A DNA stretch of 46,303 nt from JAKFDK01 sp036676195. Its GTDB lineage: Bacteria > Bacillota > Sulfobacillia > Symbiobacteriales > ZC4RG38. Position 1 is the first letter of the stretch. Every line of letters begins with the position of its first letter. The position numbers were made by a program, and so were the translations under genes. The stretch is from assembly GCA_036676195.1 (NCBI GenBank), contig JAKFDK010000072.1:1-46303 (forward strand). The letters are read 5' to 3'. The notes under the pieces were generated by a model. The model did not search any database and had not been told where the DNA came from. It saw only the letters and a program-made list of their open reading frames with translations. This document shows, piece after piece, positions 23,686 to 33,396 of this stretch.

Positions 23686-26184
23686 TCAGGGTTTCGGTTT
23701 GTTGTCGTCGGCGGGCGGCACGTACAGGCCGGGGATGCCGACAGGGCGGTCGGAGCCGGGGGCCCCGCCCGGGCCCTGAGTCGGGCCGGAGGCCTTCGGC
23801 TTGCCCGGCGCCGCCGGCGTGCATTTTTCCTGGGGCAGCACTTCGGTCTGGTCGGCCGGCACCCACCTGGCGTGATAAGGCTGGGTGGGATGGCGGAGAA
23901 AATCTGGCCGGATCAGGAAGGAGCGGGTCACGGGGGCACCGGCGCAGCCCGGTTGCCACAGTTTCCAGACCTTCGACTTGCCGCCGTCGGGCCAGACCAC
24001 TTCTTCCTGGACCGCCTGCACCGGGTTGGTCCAGTTTTTCAGGTCAAAATCCTTGGGTTCGGTGCCGCGGGTGAACCATTCGGACGTCTTCTTGGGGCAA
24101 CGACTGCTGGGCAGCAGGCCGGTCTTGGCGCAGATTTCCACCGACACAATGCCCTTGGGCCGTTCCCAGTCCCTGGGCCGCTCCCTGACGGCCTTGGTCA
24201 TGATCTCGTTCCAGGTCAGGACCGGGATATAAGCGCCGGTATAAGGCAGATAGGTCTGCCCGTTCCGGTTGTCGTACCCGTTCCAGACACCGGTGACCAG
24301 GTCGGGAGTAAAGCCGATGAACCAGGCGTCCACATTGGACTCAGTGGTACCGGTCTTGCCGGCGGCCGGCCAGCCGTTGAAGCCCTGGGTGAAGCCGTAG
24401 GCGGTACCGCGCTGAATGGTCCCCTTCATGGTATCCACCATCAGCCAGGCACTGGTATCTTTGACCACCTGCTGGTGGCGGGGCTTGGCCTCGAATACGG
24501 TGGTGCCGTTGCGGTCGACGATCTTGGTTACAACCACCGGGTCCACCCGCACGCCCAGGTTGGCCAGGGTAGCGTAGGCGTGGGTCATTTCCAGCAGGGT
24601 CACACCCCGGGTCAGACCGCCCAGACCCATGGCCAGGTTCACGTCGTTGGACGGGCCGGAGCGGACCAGGTTGCGTACCCCCATGCGGGTGGCCAGGTCA
24701 AAGGCCCGCGCGGGTCCGACCTTACTGAGCACCTGCACAGCCACGGCGTTGCGGGACTGCTCCACCCCCCAGCGCAGTGGGACCAGGCCCTGGTAGTTGA
24801 ACTCGAAGTTCTCCGGCCACATCTTTTTGGTTTCCTTGTTGTACTCAAAGGGGACATCGTCGACAACGGTGCCGGGGCTGTAGCCCAGTAACTCAAAGGC
24901 CGGGGTATAAACGGCCAGCGGCTTGAAGGTAGAGCCGGGCTGGCGGTAGATGGACGTGGCCCGGTTAAGTTCACGCTCGGCCTGGTGGGTGCGCCCGCCT
25001 ACGAGTGCCAGTACCTCGCCGGTTTTCGGGTTCATCGTCACCACACCGGCCTGAATATTCTTGTCCGGGTTCTTGGCGTCAAAGGCCAGTTTCGCTGCAC
25101 CCGGCACGCCCTTCTTCCCGGCGTAGTCCGGGGTCATCACCTTGTCGATGGCTTCCACGGCAACCTGCTGCACGGTCGGGTCGTAGGCCGTGTAGACCTT
25201 GTAGCCGGACCGGAAGAGTTTTTCCTCGTCGAAGGCGGTCAGGCCGTACTGTTCGGCCAGGGCCGGGACAGTCAGTACATCCAGTACATAATCCACATAG
25301 TGGGCACCGGTGTAGTCCAGTTTCGCCTTTTCCGGCCTGGGAATGCCGGGGAAGGTCAGCTTCTGGCCCTTGGCGGCTTCGGCCTGCTCCGGGGTAAGGA
25401 AGCCCCACCGTACCATCTGCCCCAGTACCACCCGCATCCGCTCCTGGGCGGCATCGGGATTTTCATAGGGGCTATAGTAGTTGGGTTCCTGAATCAACCC
25501 GGCCAGCAGAGCGCCTTCGGCCACGGTGAGGTCCTTGACCGCCTTGCCGAAGTACAGCTTGGCGGCGGCGCCGATCCCATGGGCGTTATACCCGAAGAAG
25601 ATCTCGTTCAGGTATTTTTCCAGGATTTCCTGTTTGGACAGGCGACGCTCCAGTTGAACGGCCAGGATCGCTTCCTGGACCTTACGGGACCATTCCTGGT
25701 CCAGGGTCAGAAAGGCATTGCGGGCCAGTTGCTGGGTAATGGTGCTGGCTCCCTGCATGTAGCCTTCCTTGAAAAGATAGTACTTGGCTGTCACCACAGC
25801 GGCGCCGGCGATGCGATAGGGATCGAGGCCCTTGTGCTGCCAGAAACGGGCGTCTTCAATGGCGACAACGGCATCCTGGACATGCCTGGGCATGTCTTTG
25901 AGCGGCGTGAAGAGACGGTCTTCACCGGCATTGATCTTTTTCAGTTCGTGTCCGTTCCGGTCATAAATAACCGTGGACAGGTCCCAGTCGATCGTGTCAA
26001 GGCTGACCGTCTTGATGATTTGATACTGGTCATAGACGTATTTTCCGACCACGCCCGCGGCCCCGAGCCCAACCAGGACACAGAAGAGTAGGAAATATCC
26101 CACCCAGCGCCAGAAACGGCGGGCCTTCTTTTTCTTGGCCTTGTTCCGGTTCGGAGGCGGCGTTTCACCAGGGTATCGTGACAA
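23686..26184 (-). CDS. Class A penicillin-binding protein (PBP1A family)
   Basis: 832 residues from TTG 26184, 9 nt after GGAGGTG. A very basic cytoplasmic tail (NRNKAKKKKARR) and one membrane segment (WVGYFLLFCVLVGLGAAGVVG) precede a GT51 glycosyltransferase: EDARFWQHKGLDP, GASTITQQLARN, RKVQEAILAVQLER and KYLNEIFFG. The transpeptidase carries S-x-x-K in PGSTFKPL, S-x-N in QSRNAVA and K-T-G in AGKTGTTESN. The C-terminal ~100 residues are Pro/Gly/Lys-rich. The enzyme polymerises and cross-links peptidoglycan outside the membrane. It diverges from the tyrS leader promoter. Confidence 0.95.
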   Translation of the reverse strand: MSRYPGETPPPNRNKAKKKKARRFWRWVGYFLLFCVLVGLGAAGVVGKYVYDQYQIIKTVSLDTIDWDLSTVIYDRNGHELKKINAGEDRLFTPLKDMPRHVQDAVVAIEDARFWQHKGLDPYRIAGAAVVTAKYYLFKEGYMQGASTITQQLARNAFLTLDQEWSRKVQEAILAVQLERRLSKQEILEKYLNEIFFGYNAHGIGAAAKLYFGKAVKDLTVAEGALLAGLIQEPNYYSPYENPDAAQERMRVVLGQMVRWGFLTPEQAEAAKGQKLTFPGIPRPEKAKLDYTGAHYVDYVLDVLTVPALAEQYGLTAFDEEKLFRSGYKVYTAYDPTVQQVAVEAIDKVMTPDYAGKKGVPGAAKLAFDAKNPDKNIQAGVVTMNPKTGEVLALVGGRTHQAERELNRATSIYRQPGSTFKPLAVYTPAFELLGYSPGTVVDDVPFEYNKETKKMWPENFEFNYQGLVPLRWGVEQSRNAVAVQVLSKVGPARAFDLATRMGVRNLVRSGPSNDVNLAMGLGGLTRGVTLLEMTHAYATLANLGVRVDPVVVTKIVDRNGTTVFEAKPRHQQVVKDTSAWLMVDTMKGTIQRGTAYGFTQGFNGWPAAGKTGTTESNVDAWFIGFTPDLVTGVWNGYDNRNGQTYLPYTGAYIPVLTWNEIMTKAVRERPRDWERPKGIVSVEICAKTGLLPSSRCPKKTSEWFTRGTEPKDFDLKNWTNPVQAVQEEVVWPDGGKSKVWKLWQPGCAGAPVTRSFLIRPDFLRHPTQPYHARWVPADQTEVLPQEKCTPAAPGKPKASGPTQGPGGAPGSDRPVGIPGLYVPPADDNKPKP

Positions 26185-26261
26185 TTTGTTCAGCACCTCC
26201 ACGACCACACACAATTCGCCTTGACCTGCTCTGCTTCCTTTTCGTTCCGGGCGTGAAAGAT

Positions 26262-26291
26262 TTGTCGCCGGAGTCCGGTTTATGCTAAAAT
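26262..26291 (+). promoter_or_regulatory. Promoter of the T-box/tyrS transcript
   Basis: TTGTCG (26262-26267), 18-nt spacer, then TAAAAT (26286-26291) with an upstream TGC forming an extended -10 (TATGCTAAAAT). Confidence 0.7.
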
Positions 26292-26297
26292 GAATGC

Positions 26298-26526
26298 CAG
26301 ACCAAGGGCAGTGATGGGGAGCCCAGTACCGCGGGCGGTTTCACAGAGAGCCGGCGGCAGGTGCGAGCCGGCAGTGTCCCGCAGGGAATTACACCCCCGG
26401 AGTCCGCACCGGCGGCCCACCGTTAACGGGGCAGGAATGAGTGGGGTGGCCCGTGATCGGGCGGCCCAACAAGGGTGGTACCGCGGCGTCAGCCGTCCCT
26501 TCCGGGGATGGGCGGCGCCTTTTTTG
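26298..26526 (+). promoter_or_regulatory. T-box leader, tyrosine specific
   Basis: The leader carries the T-box AAGGGTGGTACCGCGG (26471-26486), whose central bases pair with uncharged tRNA ends, followed by a terminator stem (GCCGTCCC with a GGGCGGC arm) and TTTTTT at 26520-26525. In stem I, GGGAATTACACC places a TAC codon (26390-26392) at the specifier position, matching tyrosine and the gene downstream. Low charging of tRNA-Tyr would favour the antiterminator and tyrS expression. Confidence 0.9.
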
Positions 26527-26546
26527 ATGGGGGAGGCGACTTGGCG

Positions 26547-27761
26547 ATGGGTTTCTTACCGGTGGAAGAACAAATGCAGGTCATCATGCGCGGCGTGGCC
26601 GATCTTGTTTCTGAAGACGAGTTGCGCCGCAAGCTGACTGAATCGCTGAAGACCGGGCGGCCGCTGCGGGTCAAGCTGGGGATTGACCCGACCGGTTCCG
26701 ACCTGACCCTGGGGCACACGATTCCCCTGCGCAAGCTGAAGGCGTTCCAGCAGTTGGGCCATACGGCCATTCTGCTGATCGGCGACTACACGGCCATGGT
26801 CGGTGACCCGACCGACCGCAACGAGGCCAGGCCGCAACTGACCCACGAGCAGACTATGACCAACGCGCTCACCTTTGTGGAGCAGGCCCTGAAGGTCGGG
26901 CTCGACCGGGACAAGCTGGAGATCCGCTACAACGGCGAATGGCTGGGCCGGCTCACCTTTGCCGAAACCATCAAGCTGTGCAGCCAGATGACTCTGGCCC
27001 GCATGATGGAACGGGAAGACTTCTCACGCCGGTACGCCGAAGGGCGGCCGATTTCCATCCACGAACTGCTCTACCCGCTCATGCAGGGTTACGATTCAGT
27101 GGCCCTGCAGGCCGACGTGGAGCTGGGGGCGACGGAACAGAAGTTTAATCTGCTCTGCGGGCGGGACCTGCAGCGGGACGCCGGCCAGGAAGCGCAGGTC
27201 TGCCTGATGAACGACGTGATAGAGGGCCTGGACGGCAAGGAAAAGATGTCCAAGTCCAAGGGGAACTATATTGGTCTTAATGATCACCCCAATGACATGT
27301 ATGGCAAGACCATGTCGATTCCTGACACCCTGATCACCAAGTACTTCATCCATTTTACAGACGTATCACTGGCCGAAATAGGTTCCATTGCGGAGCAGAT
27401 GCAGGCCGGGGCCAACCCACGGGACTTCAAAATGCGGCTGGGGCGGGAGATAGTCCGCACCTACTGCGGCGAGGAAGCTGCCCTGGCGGCGGAGGAGCAT
27501 TTCCGCACCGTTTTCCAGCGCGGGGAACTGCCGGATGATATTCCGGCGGTAACGGTGGCGGCCGGGACGTATCCGCTGTTTAAGCTGCTGGTGGACACCG
27601 GCCTGGCGCCTTCCACCTCGGAAGCCCGCCGTCTGGCCCAGCAGGGCGGCGTGACGGTGGGCGGGGAGAAGGTGACCGATCCGGGGGCGGTGATCGCGGT
27701 GGCGGACGGTCTGATTCTGCGGGCGGGTAAGCGCAAATTTGCCCGGTTGGTGGTCGGATAG
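26547..27761 (+). CDS. tyrS: Tyrosyl-tRNA synthetase
   Basis: 404 residues from ATG 26547 (GGGGGAGG 11 nt upstream; TTG 26541 at 5 nt is an alternative). The class I signatures are LTLGHTIPLRK (HIGH-like, 54-64) and KEKMSKSKGNYIGL (KMSKS 233-237). The middle holds GDYTAMVGDPT and QGYDSVALQADVELGATEQ, as in bacterial TyrRS, and an S4-type RNA-binding domain ends the protein (STSEARRLAQQGGVTVGGEK). It charges tRNA-Tyr in the cytoplasm. The Tyr-type T-box leader supports the specificity. Length and layout fit the TyrZ branch. Confidence 0.95.
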   Translation: MGFLPVEEQMQVIMRGVADLVSEDELRRKLTESLKTGRPLRVKLGIDPTGSDLTLGHTIPLRKLKAFQQLGHTAILLIGDYTAMVGDPTDRNEARPQLTHEQTMTNALTFVEQALKVGLDRDKLEIRYNGEWLGRLTFAETIKLCSQMTLARMMEREDFSRRYAEGRPISIHELLYPLMQGYDSVALQADVELGATEQKFNLLCGRDLQRDAGQEAQVCLMNDVIEGLDGKEKMSKSKGNYIGLNDHPNDMYGKTMSIPDTLITKYFIHFTDVSLAEIGSIAEQMQAGANPRDFKMRLGREIVRTYCGEEAALAAEEHFRTVFQRGELPDDIPAVTVAAGTYPLFKLLVDTGLAPSTSEARRLAQQGGVTVGGEKVTDPGAVIAVADGLILRAGKRKFARLVVG

Positions 27762-27841
27762 GCGCATAAGGTTCCTTATCCCGGCCGGCAGAGGCCCGGG
27801 AGGGCGGGGGGCGACCAGCCCCCCGAACTGGGGGTAAGGAA

Positions 27842-28513
27842 ATGCGCAAGTTCAGGCGCAGGCGGCGGCTGCCGGCAGCCCTCTTGTATGGGCTGCCGCT
27901 GGCCGCCGCCATTGTGTTGATTGCAGGGCTGGTAAACCAGAAGGTGGCGCCGCTGGTCGGGGCGGTGGCGGAGATGGAAGCCCGCCGGACGGCGCTGGAA
28001 GTGATGAACCGTGCGGTGGCGGGGGGCGTGGTGACCGAGGTGCGCCCCGGCGATCTGGTCAGCTACCGCACTGACGGGCAGGGCATGGTCACGGTGCTGC
28101 AGACCGATACGGCCCAGATCAACCGGCTGGTGGGGCGGGCGGTCACGGCGGTGGAGCAGGAACTGGGCAAGCTGAAGGAACGCCAGTTTCACGTGCCGCT
28201 GGGCGAACTTCTGCACAGCCCGTTTCTGGCCCATTCCGGGCCGCGGCTGCCGGTAACCTTTGTGCCGGTGGGGGCGGTCACGGCGGCTTACCGGCACCGG
28301 TTCGAGGAGGCGGGCATTAACCAGACCCGGCATTTGATTGTGGTGGAGCTTCAGGCCCAGGTGCGAGTGGTGTTGCCGCTGGTGGTGCGTGAGGTGACCG
28401 TCAGCACCGAACTGCCTCTGGCTGAAACGATTATCGCCGGGCGGGTACCGCAGCAGTACTGGCAGGGTGGGGCACCGGTCCGGCCGACCGGGCCGGAGGG
28501 GGGCCGGCCCTGA
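27842..28513 (+). CDS. yunB: YunB-family sporulation protein
   Basis: 223 residues from ATG 27842, after GGGGGTAAGG. One N-terminal membrane segment (LYGLPLAAAIVLIAGLVN) is followed by the family pattern: AEMEARRTALEVMNRAV, VSYRTDGQGMVTVLQTDTA, NRLVGRAVTAVEQEL, then a domain ending AETIIAGRVPQQYW, the expected YunB C terminus. In Bacillus it is made in the mother cell during spore formation. Its presence argues that the host forms spores. A Gly/Pro-rich tail follows the domain. Confidence 0.85.
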   Translation: MRKFRRRRRLPAALLYGLPLAAAIVLIAGLVNQKVAPLVGAVAEMEARRTALEVMNRAVAGGVVTEVRPGDLVSYRTDGQGMVTVLQTDTAQINRLVGRAVTAVEQELGKLKERQFHVPLGELLHSPFLAHSGPRLPVTFVPVGAVTAAYRHRFEEAGINQTRHLIVVELQAQVRVVLPLVVREVTVSTELPLAETIIAGRVPQQYWQGGAPVRPTGPEGGRP

Positions 28514-28523
28514 CGGGCTGCTC

Positions 28524-30275
28524 CTATTTGCCCCCGGCCCAGTCACGGGTGAACAGGGCGGTAAAATAGTCGGCCAGGCCGGCATGGTCCAGAATCAGCC
28601 CCAGCTCGCGGTTGTTCAGGGGGCTGTTCTGGCTCCAGTTCACGCTGCTGATCAGTACCTGCTGTCCGTCGACGATCAGGCCCTTGTTGTGGATGCCCAT
28701 GCCGGTGGCGGCTTCGTCAAGAATCCGGGCCTGCAGGGGCAGGTGTTCCTTTTCGGCCAGCTCCCGGCACCAGCGGTGAGTGTGAGTGTTATCCCGCGGG
28801 TTGTCGGGGTTCAGGAAGGCACCGCCCATGAGCAGGCGTACCTGTACCCCGCGCCGGGCGGCGGCCAGTACCTCGGCCAGAAACAGGTTGGGCGTGGTGG
28901 TGGTCGAACCGGCATCGTCGTATTCCCAGTATCGTTCAGCACTCTGCTGTTGGATGTCCAGGGTATGGCGGGCGCTGCGCATGAGGCCGCAGATGGCCCG
29001 GGTCTCCAGCAGGGCATGTTGGGGGGCCAGGAAGCAGGTGACCGGAACCGGCCCGGCAAACCGGGCCGGAGCCACCGGATTGGGCAGGGCGCGGGCCGGC
29101 CACTGCCCGTCGGGGATGGCAGCGGCCTCTAACCCGACCGACCAGGCCGGGTGGGTCGGGTCGAAGGCGGCGTTGTCAGGGCTGCGGGGGTTGCTGTCGA
29201 AGGCCAGTACCTGTAGCAGGTGCCGGGCCAGCGGGGGGCAGTCCAGCACCACGCCCCAGCCGCGCTGCCCGGTCTGCGGGCGGTTGGGGAGGCTGCTGCG
29301 GGTCCAGTTGTCGGACATGATCAGGCAGTGGCGGCTGTCGGCTATGGCGTATTTGGCATGGTTGAAGTGGTAGCGCTTGAAGCCGGAGGCCGCCGTGCGC
29401 AGCACCCGTACGGTGGCCCCCGCCGCCTCCAGCCGGGTGATGGTATCCCGGTCTGCCACCGGCATCCCGCCATAGGGCTCGCCTTCCATGAGCAGGTGCA
29501 CGCTCACCCGGCGGCGCAGCGCCGCTTCCACCCGGGCGGCCAGGTCCGGGTGGGTGAACAGGTACAGGTTAATGTCCAGGCGGGTGTTGGCCGAGTCGAT
29601 AAAGTCGGCCACGGTGGCAAAGGCGGCGTCGGGTGCGGTGAAGGCCAGGGCGGAGTCGGCCGGCCAGGTCGGGTAGCTGAAGCAGCCCTGCCCGGCCCGC
29701 GCCAGGCGCCGGGGCAACCAGTCGCTGCCCTGGCGCCAGGCGGCGGCGTTGCCCCCCGGTTCGGTGCAGTCGCCGCAGCCGTCCGGCCCCACGGTGGCCT
29801 CGACCACGGCCCGCTGCAGCACGGTGCCCCGCTCCGGGGGCGCTGCGGTCGCACCCTGCCAGCCCCGGGGCGCCGGGATGTCGCCCCAGGCCACGGCATC
29901 GGCCGGTTCGCCGTCGGGGGCCAGCAGGCGGATGCTGCCCCGGTCGGGGGTGAGTACGGTGGGCGGGGCAGCCGGGGTCTCCAGCGTCGGTACGCCTGGT
30001 GCCGGCTGCAGGGTGTAGTCTGGCTGCCGGTCCAGGTCCTGAGCAAAGGCCGGGGGCGACCACGCCACGTACAGGCTGCCGCCGCCGCTCAGGTCGGCGC
30101 CGCGGGGGAAGCGCAGGGGCGTGCCGTTCCATTCCAGGGTCCAGCCAGTCAGGTCGGCCGGGTCAGGCAACGGGTTATGGATGCGGACATAGGTGGCCCC
30201 CTGGTCGGGGCTGTAGTCGTGGCAGTACACCTCGGCCAGGAGCGGGCGGCGCGTCTGGTCGCGTTTGTTCGTCAT
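28524..30275 (-). CDS. Phospholipase-D-like protein with N-terminal lamin-tail-like domain
   Basis: 583 residues from ATG 30275, 8 nt after GGAGG. Residues ~10-130 resemble a lamin-tail domain: LLAEVYCHDYSPDQGATYV, NPLPDPADLTGWTLEWNG and RGSIRLLAPDGEPADAVAWG. Two PLDc_2 domains follow, with H-x-K sites in HFNHAKYAIADSRHCLIMSD (~325) and IHNKGLIVDGQQVLISSVNW (~550), each with the downstream S/N motif. Two HKD halves in one chain make a full active site for phosphodiester cleavage or transfer. There is no signal peptide although such fusions are often secreted. The substrate (DNA or lipid) is open. Confidence 0.85.
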   Translation of the reverse strand: MTNKRDQTRRPLLAEVYCHDYSPDQGATYVRIHNPLPDPADLTGWTLEWNGTPLRFPRGADLSGGGSLYVAWSPPAFAQDLDRQPDYTLQPAPGVPTLETPAAPPTVLTPDRGSIRLLAPDGEPADAVAWGDIPAPRGWQGATAAPPERGTVLQRAVVEATVGPDGCGDCTEPGGNAAAWRQGSDWLPRRLARAGQGCFSYPTWPADSALAFTAPDAAFATVADFIDSANTRLDINLYLFTHPDLAARVEAALRRRVSVHLLMEGEPYGGMPVADRDTITRLEAAGATVRVLRTAASGFKRYHFNHAKYAIADSRHCLIMSDNWTRSSLPNRPQTGQRGWGVVLDCPPLARHLLQVLAFDSNPRSPDNAAFDPTHPAWSVGLEAAAIPDGQWPARALPNPVAPARFAGPVPVTCFLAPQHALLETRAICGLMRSARHTLDIQQQSAERYWEYDDAGSTTTTPNLFLAEVLAAARRGVQVRLLMGGAFLNPDNPRDNTHTHRWCRELAEKEHLPLQARILDEAATGMGIHNKGLIVDGQQVLISSVNWSQNSPLNNRELGLILDHAGLADYFTALFTRDWAGGK

Positions 30276-30391
30276 CCGGCCCACCTCCGGAGCATGTCTT
30301 CCGTAAGGCATTCGGCGGGCGGCGGCCGGGTTCCGGTTGGCGGGCGGCTTTAACCTGCCGGCTTGGACAACGAGCCATCATGAACGCTACA

Positions 30392-30418
30392 GGGCATCCG
30401 GCCTGATCCCGGATGCCC
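30392..30418 (-). terminator. Hairpin after the type III cas remnant
   Basis: 10-bp perfect stem (GGGCATCCGG / CCGGATGCCC, 7-nt loop) between the end of the csx11 remnant (30536) and the PLD gene on the minus strand. Confidence 0.55.
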
Positions 30419-30535
30419 CTCTTGTGATCTAATCTATGGCTTTTGCAGTCATACGATCTCTGGTGCAACGCGGGCGTTGTCAAACCGACGTGAATGGGAT
30501 CGACTGCCATCCCTGCGCGCGGGAAGGACTTGAAG

Positions 30536-31789
30536 CTAGCAGGCATGTGCTGCCACCTCCGGGATTCGCTCCTTGAGAGTCGATAAGTGCCATTCCAGCG
30601 TCCATTCGAGGATACCGTCCGCCGCCGCCCCGACGAGCGTGTCGAGCGCTGCTCCTCCGACCTGGAGGCGATCCTGCAGGACCGAGCGGACGAGGTCGAT
30701 CCAGACGCGCCGGCCGTCTCCGAGCCATTCTCCGGCGGGTGTCCGCCAGGATTCCTGGCGCTGGGCGAGTTCTGCCCAGACGCCGTGCAGGGCGGTGAGG
30801 CTCGGGGCAGTGCGCACGATCAAGCGCCAGAGGTCCCGCATCCGCCCCCACTCCGCCAGCGAGCGGGTGGGTAGGTCGCCAAACCGCCGGGCGGTGCTTT
30901 CGAGGAACACCGTCCCGACGCGGGCCGGATGGACGCAGATGCCGTCCCCTGCGCGCAAATCGAGCGCGTGGCGGTACACCTGGCCGTGGGGATGCTGGAA
31001 ATCGAGCGGGAAGCGCGGCTGGCTGTCTTCGACGGCGAAGTAGGGGTAGAAAACGTCAGGCCTCCCATCGGCGAGCGCGACCGGGACGGTGTGTAGCTCG
31101 CCGCCGCCGTCCGGACGTCTCATGTGCAGGGCAACGATTCCATTACGAGCATCGCCTGCAACGATCTGCCACTGCTCGGGCCGGACCTCATTCAACTCGT
31201 CCTCGATGTTGCGCGCCGCCTCAATGACGGCCTGGAAGGGCGTCATGCGTGGGAAGGCCACGACCCCTACGCGCAGGGGCAGCCGGTCCCAGACCCGCGC
31301 AAACTGCTCGTTCCAGATTGCGATGGCGCGGTCGATGCACCCTGATGCGGCGGCAACGAGCACACGGAAGCGGACCGGACTGAGCTCAAGTGAAATGACA
31401 GGGTGGTAGACCCCGAGCGACCCTGCGCGGTCGTCCGCGCCCCTGACGCGCAGCACCCGCTCGCGGCCGGCATCGTCCCGCAGGGTGATCTCGGCGCCCT
31501 TGAGCGTTGCCGCCGGTTCGTGGGCGTCCAGCACCCGTGCCAGGTTGCTGACCGTGACGAATCCCCCGTGGTCGGCGCGGTAAAGCAGGTCCACGGGAGC
31601 CGTTGGCCGGTCGCTCCAGCGGCCGTTGTAGACCTCTCGCTCTTGCCAGCCGGCGTTCTTCGAACTGTCGTCAGGTTCGAGTACCAGCCGTCGAACCCGC
31701 CAGTGGGTCTGGTCGCGCGCAGCGGCGGCGCGGAATTCTGTCAGGAGGAGCGTGAAGAACTCCTCGGCCTGCCGCCAGAAGCGATGCAC
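30536..31789 (-). pseudogene. csx11: Csx11/Cas10-like protein, C-terminal part after a frameshift
   Basis: 417 codons open from the in-frame GTG 31789, which has no ribosome site, so this is the continuation of the frame at 31741-33396 rather than its own gene. Joining NLQA (other frame) to RVHRFWRQAEEFFTLLLTEF restores a continuous protein. The region includes WRVRRLVLEP, GGFVTVSNLARVLD and a long domain up to LEWHLSTLKERIPEVA, the layout I associate with the C terminus of Csx11, the large Cas10-like subunit of some type III systems. The break comes from one missing base near 31790-31795. See the N-terminal part. Confidence 0.6.
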
Positions 31790-33396
31790 CCGGCCTGGAG
31801 GTTCTGCAGGACCGGGTCCTGGTTGTCATATGTGCCGAGCTTTCCCTTTACGTAGCTGACCAGACTGGCGAAGGGACGGTCCGGCTGGATCGGATTCGCC
31901 GTCGTCTTCTGCTTCGTACTGAGTGTCGGGTTGAACTGCCGCCACTCGGGAATGGCCTGCGTCCGCAGCGCATCGAGCCGCGACCCGTCCAGCCAGGGCT
32001 CAATGTCGAGGCTGAGCGTAAGGAGCGCGACACGGTCGTTTGTGTCGGCCAACTCGCTGATCCAAATCGTGTCGCCGCCGAGCCGGTTATCAAGCCACGC
32101 GTCGCGGCGATGCCTCCGGCGGTTCTTGCACGGGGTGCAGGGTTCTTGCTTGTCGTTACTCCGCCCCGTGTGCCGGACCAGGCAGATCGGGCAGACGTGG
32201 CTGTTCCCGGCGCTGTTCGCAATATGCCAGGCGCGATGCAGTGGCACCGCCAGCCTCTCCTTCACCTGCCGGACCTGCGCCGTCATGGGGACGAGCGTCC
32301 GCGTGGGCTCGCTAATCTGGCAATGCGGCGGCGTTCCCAGACCGAGTGCATGCGCGAAACCGTCGATTTCGCCTTGCAGCCAAGTCTGTAATTCGTCCTT
32401 TATCTTGTCGTCCTTCTTCTGGTTGGCGGTGGCGGGAAACGAAAACACAGCTACGGATCCGTCCTGATACAGCAGGGAGCCGACTGCGAGATCGACTTCG
32501 ACGAGATTTTGCACCTGGGCGAAGAAGTCATCAAGGGCGAGCCGGGTCCCGGTCCAGTCGCCGATGCGGACCGCCCGGGACTCGTAGTGGTCGGCCCCGT
32601 TCCCGACCGTCAGCAAGCGCCACTTCGTGTCTTGCTTCAGGTTATTGTCGGTCCAGTTCCCCTTGAGGACGGCCCCGGCGACGGCGCTCTTGAACAGGGC
32701 GGCGGCCACGTAGGACTGATCCCAGAGCGTGACGTCGTTGTTCGGAAGGCGCGTCTCGGCGAGCGTCGAGGAGAACGCGCCGCGAAGGCGGCTTCCGGTC
32801 CCGATCGCCGCCTCCCGCCAGCGCTGCCAGGCCGCCACGTCGTTGGAGGACTGCGTCCCGAACGACTTGAGTTCTTCGAGCAGGCGCCGGATCTCCGTGA
32901 GCAGGGCCTGCCACCCCGCATCTGTGAGGACCTCAGGCGGATTGACGAGCAGATGGCGCACCGGTTGCCCGAACGCCGAGGAAAGCCACAGATGGGTGGC
33001 GTCCTGGCCAAGACACTCGGAGGGCTTTTTTGGTGGCAGGTTCTTTTCGATGCCCGAAACCATCCCGTGTCCGGCCTGGAGCAACCCGAGCAGCCCGCAG
33101 CCGTCATTGCCCCTGTGCTGGGTCAGAAAGTCGGTCAGCGTGTCCGGCCATTTGACATCCACGCTGTCCACCGTGGCGAAGTTGATCCTGGCCCAGTCCA
33201 GCAGATCGTCCCACGGGAAAGGCGGGTTCTCATTCTTGTGCCAGTCACGGTCTTCATATCCCGTCTTCTGGCCCCCCTGCTCGCGCAGGAAGGCGGCGCG
33301 GGCCTTCCCGGTCATGTGGAACCAGCCGACGGCCTCCATGGCGAGGAGGAGGCGGCGATTGTTGCGGAGCTTGTCAGCAGGATCGCAGTTACTCAT
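31741..33396 (-). pseudogene. csx11: Csx11/Cas10-like type III CRISPR protein, N-terminal part
   Basis: 551 residues from ATG 33396, which overlaps the stop of the RAMP frame upstream (ATGAGTAA). Supportive features are a central VEVDLAVGSLLYQDGSVAVF strand pair, a zinc-finger-like C-P-I-C...C-T-P-C (VCPICLVRHTG; EPCTPCKNRRRHRRDAWL) and GGDTIWISELADTNDRVALL, which I recognise from Csx11-type Cas10 homologues. No HD nuclease motif or GGDD is seen. After DPVLQNLQA the frame runs into a Ser/Arg tail and stops, while the next frame continues the protein. With both parts the protein would be about 950 residues, the size expected of Csx11. The interference module is therefore probably dead. Confidence 0.62.

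Noticed and set aside
23872..24891. Long plus-strand frame of 339 codons
   Set aside because: It is antisense to the PBP1A gene, whose motifs are intact; the translation is low-complexity Gly/His/Gln typical of GC-rich shadows.
29220..30353. Plus-strand frame of 377 codons
   Set aside because: Antisense to the PLD-like gene; compositionally a shadow with no domain.
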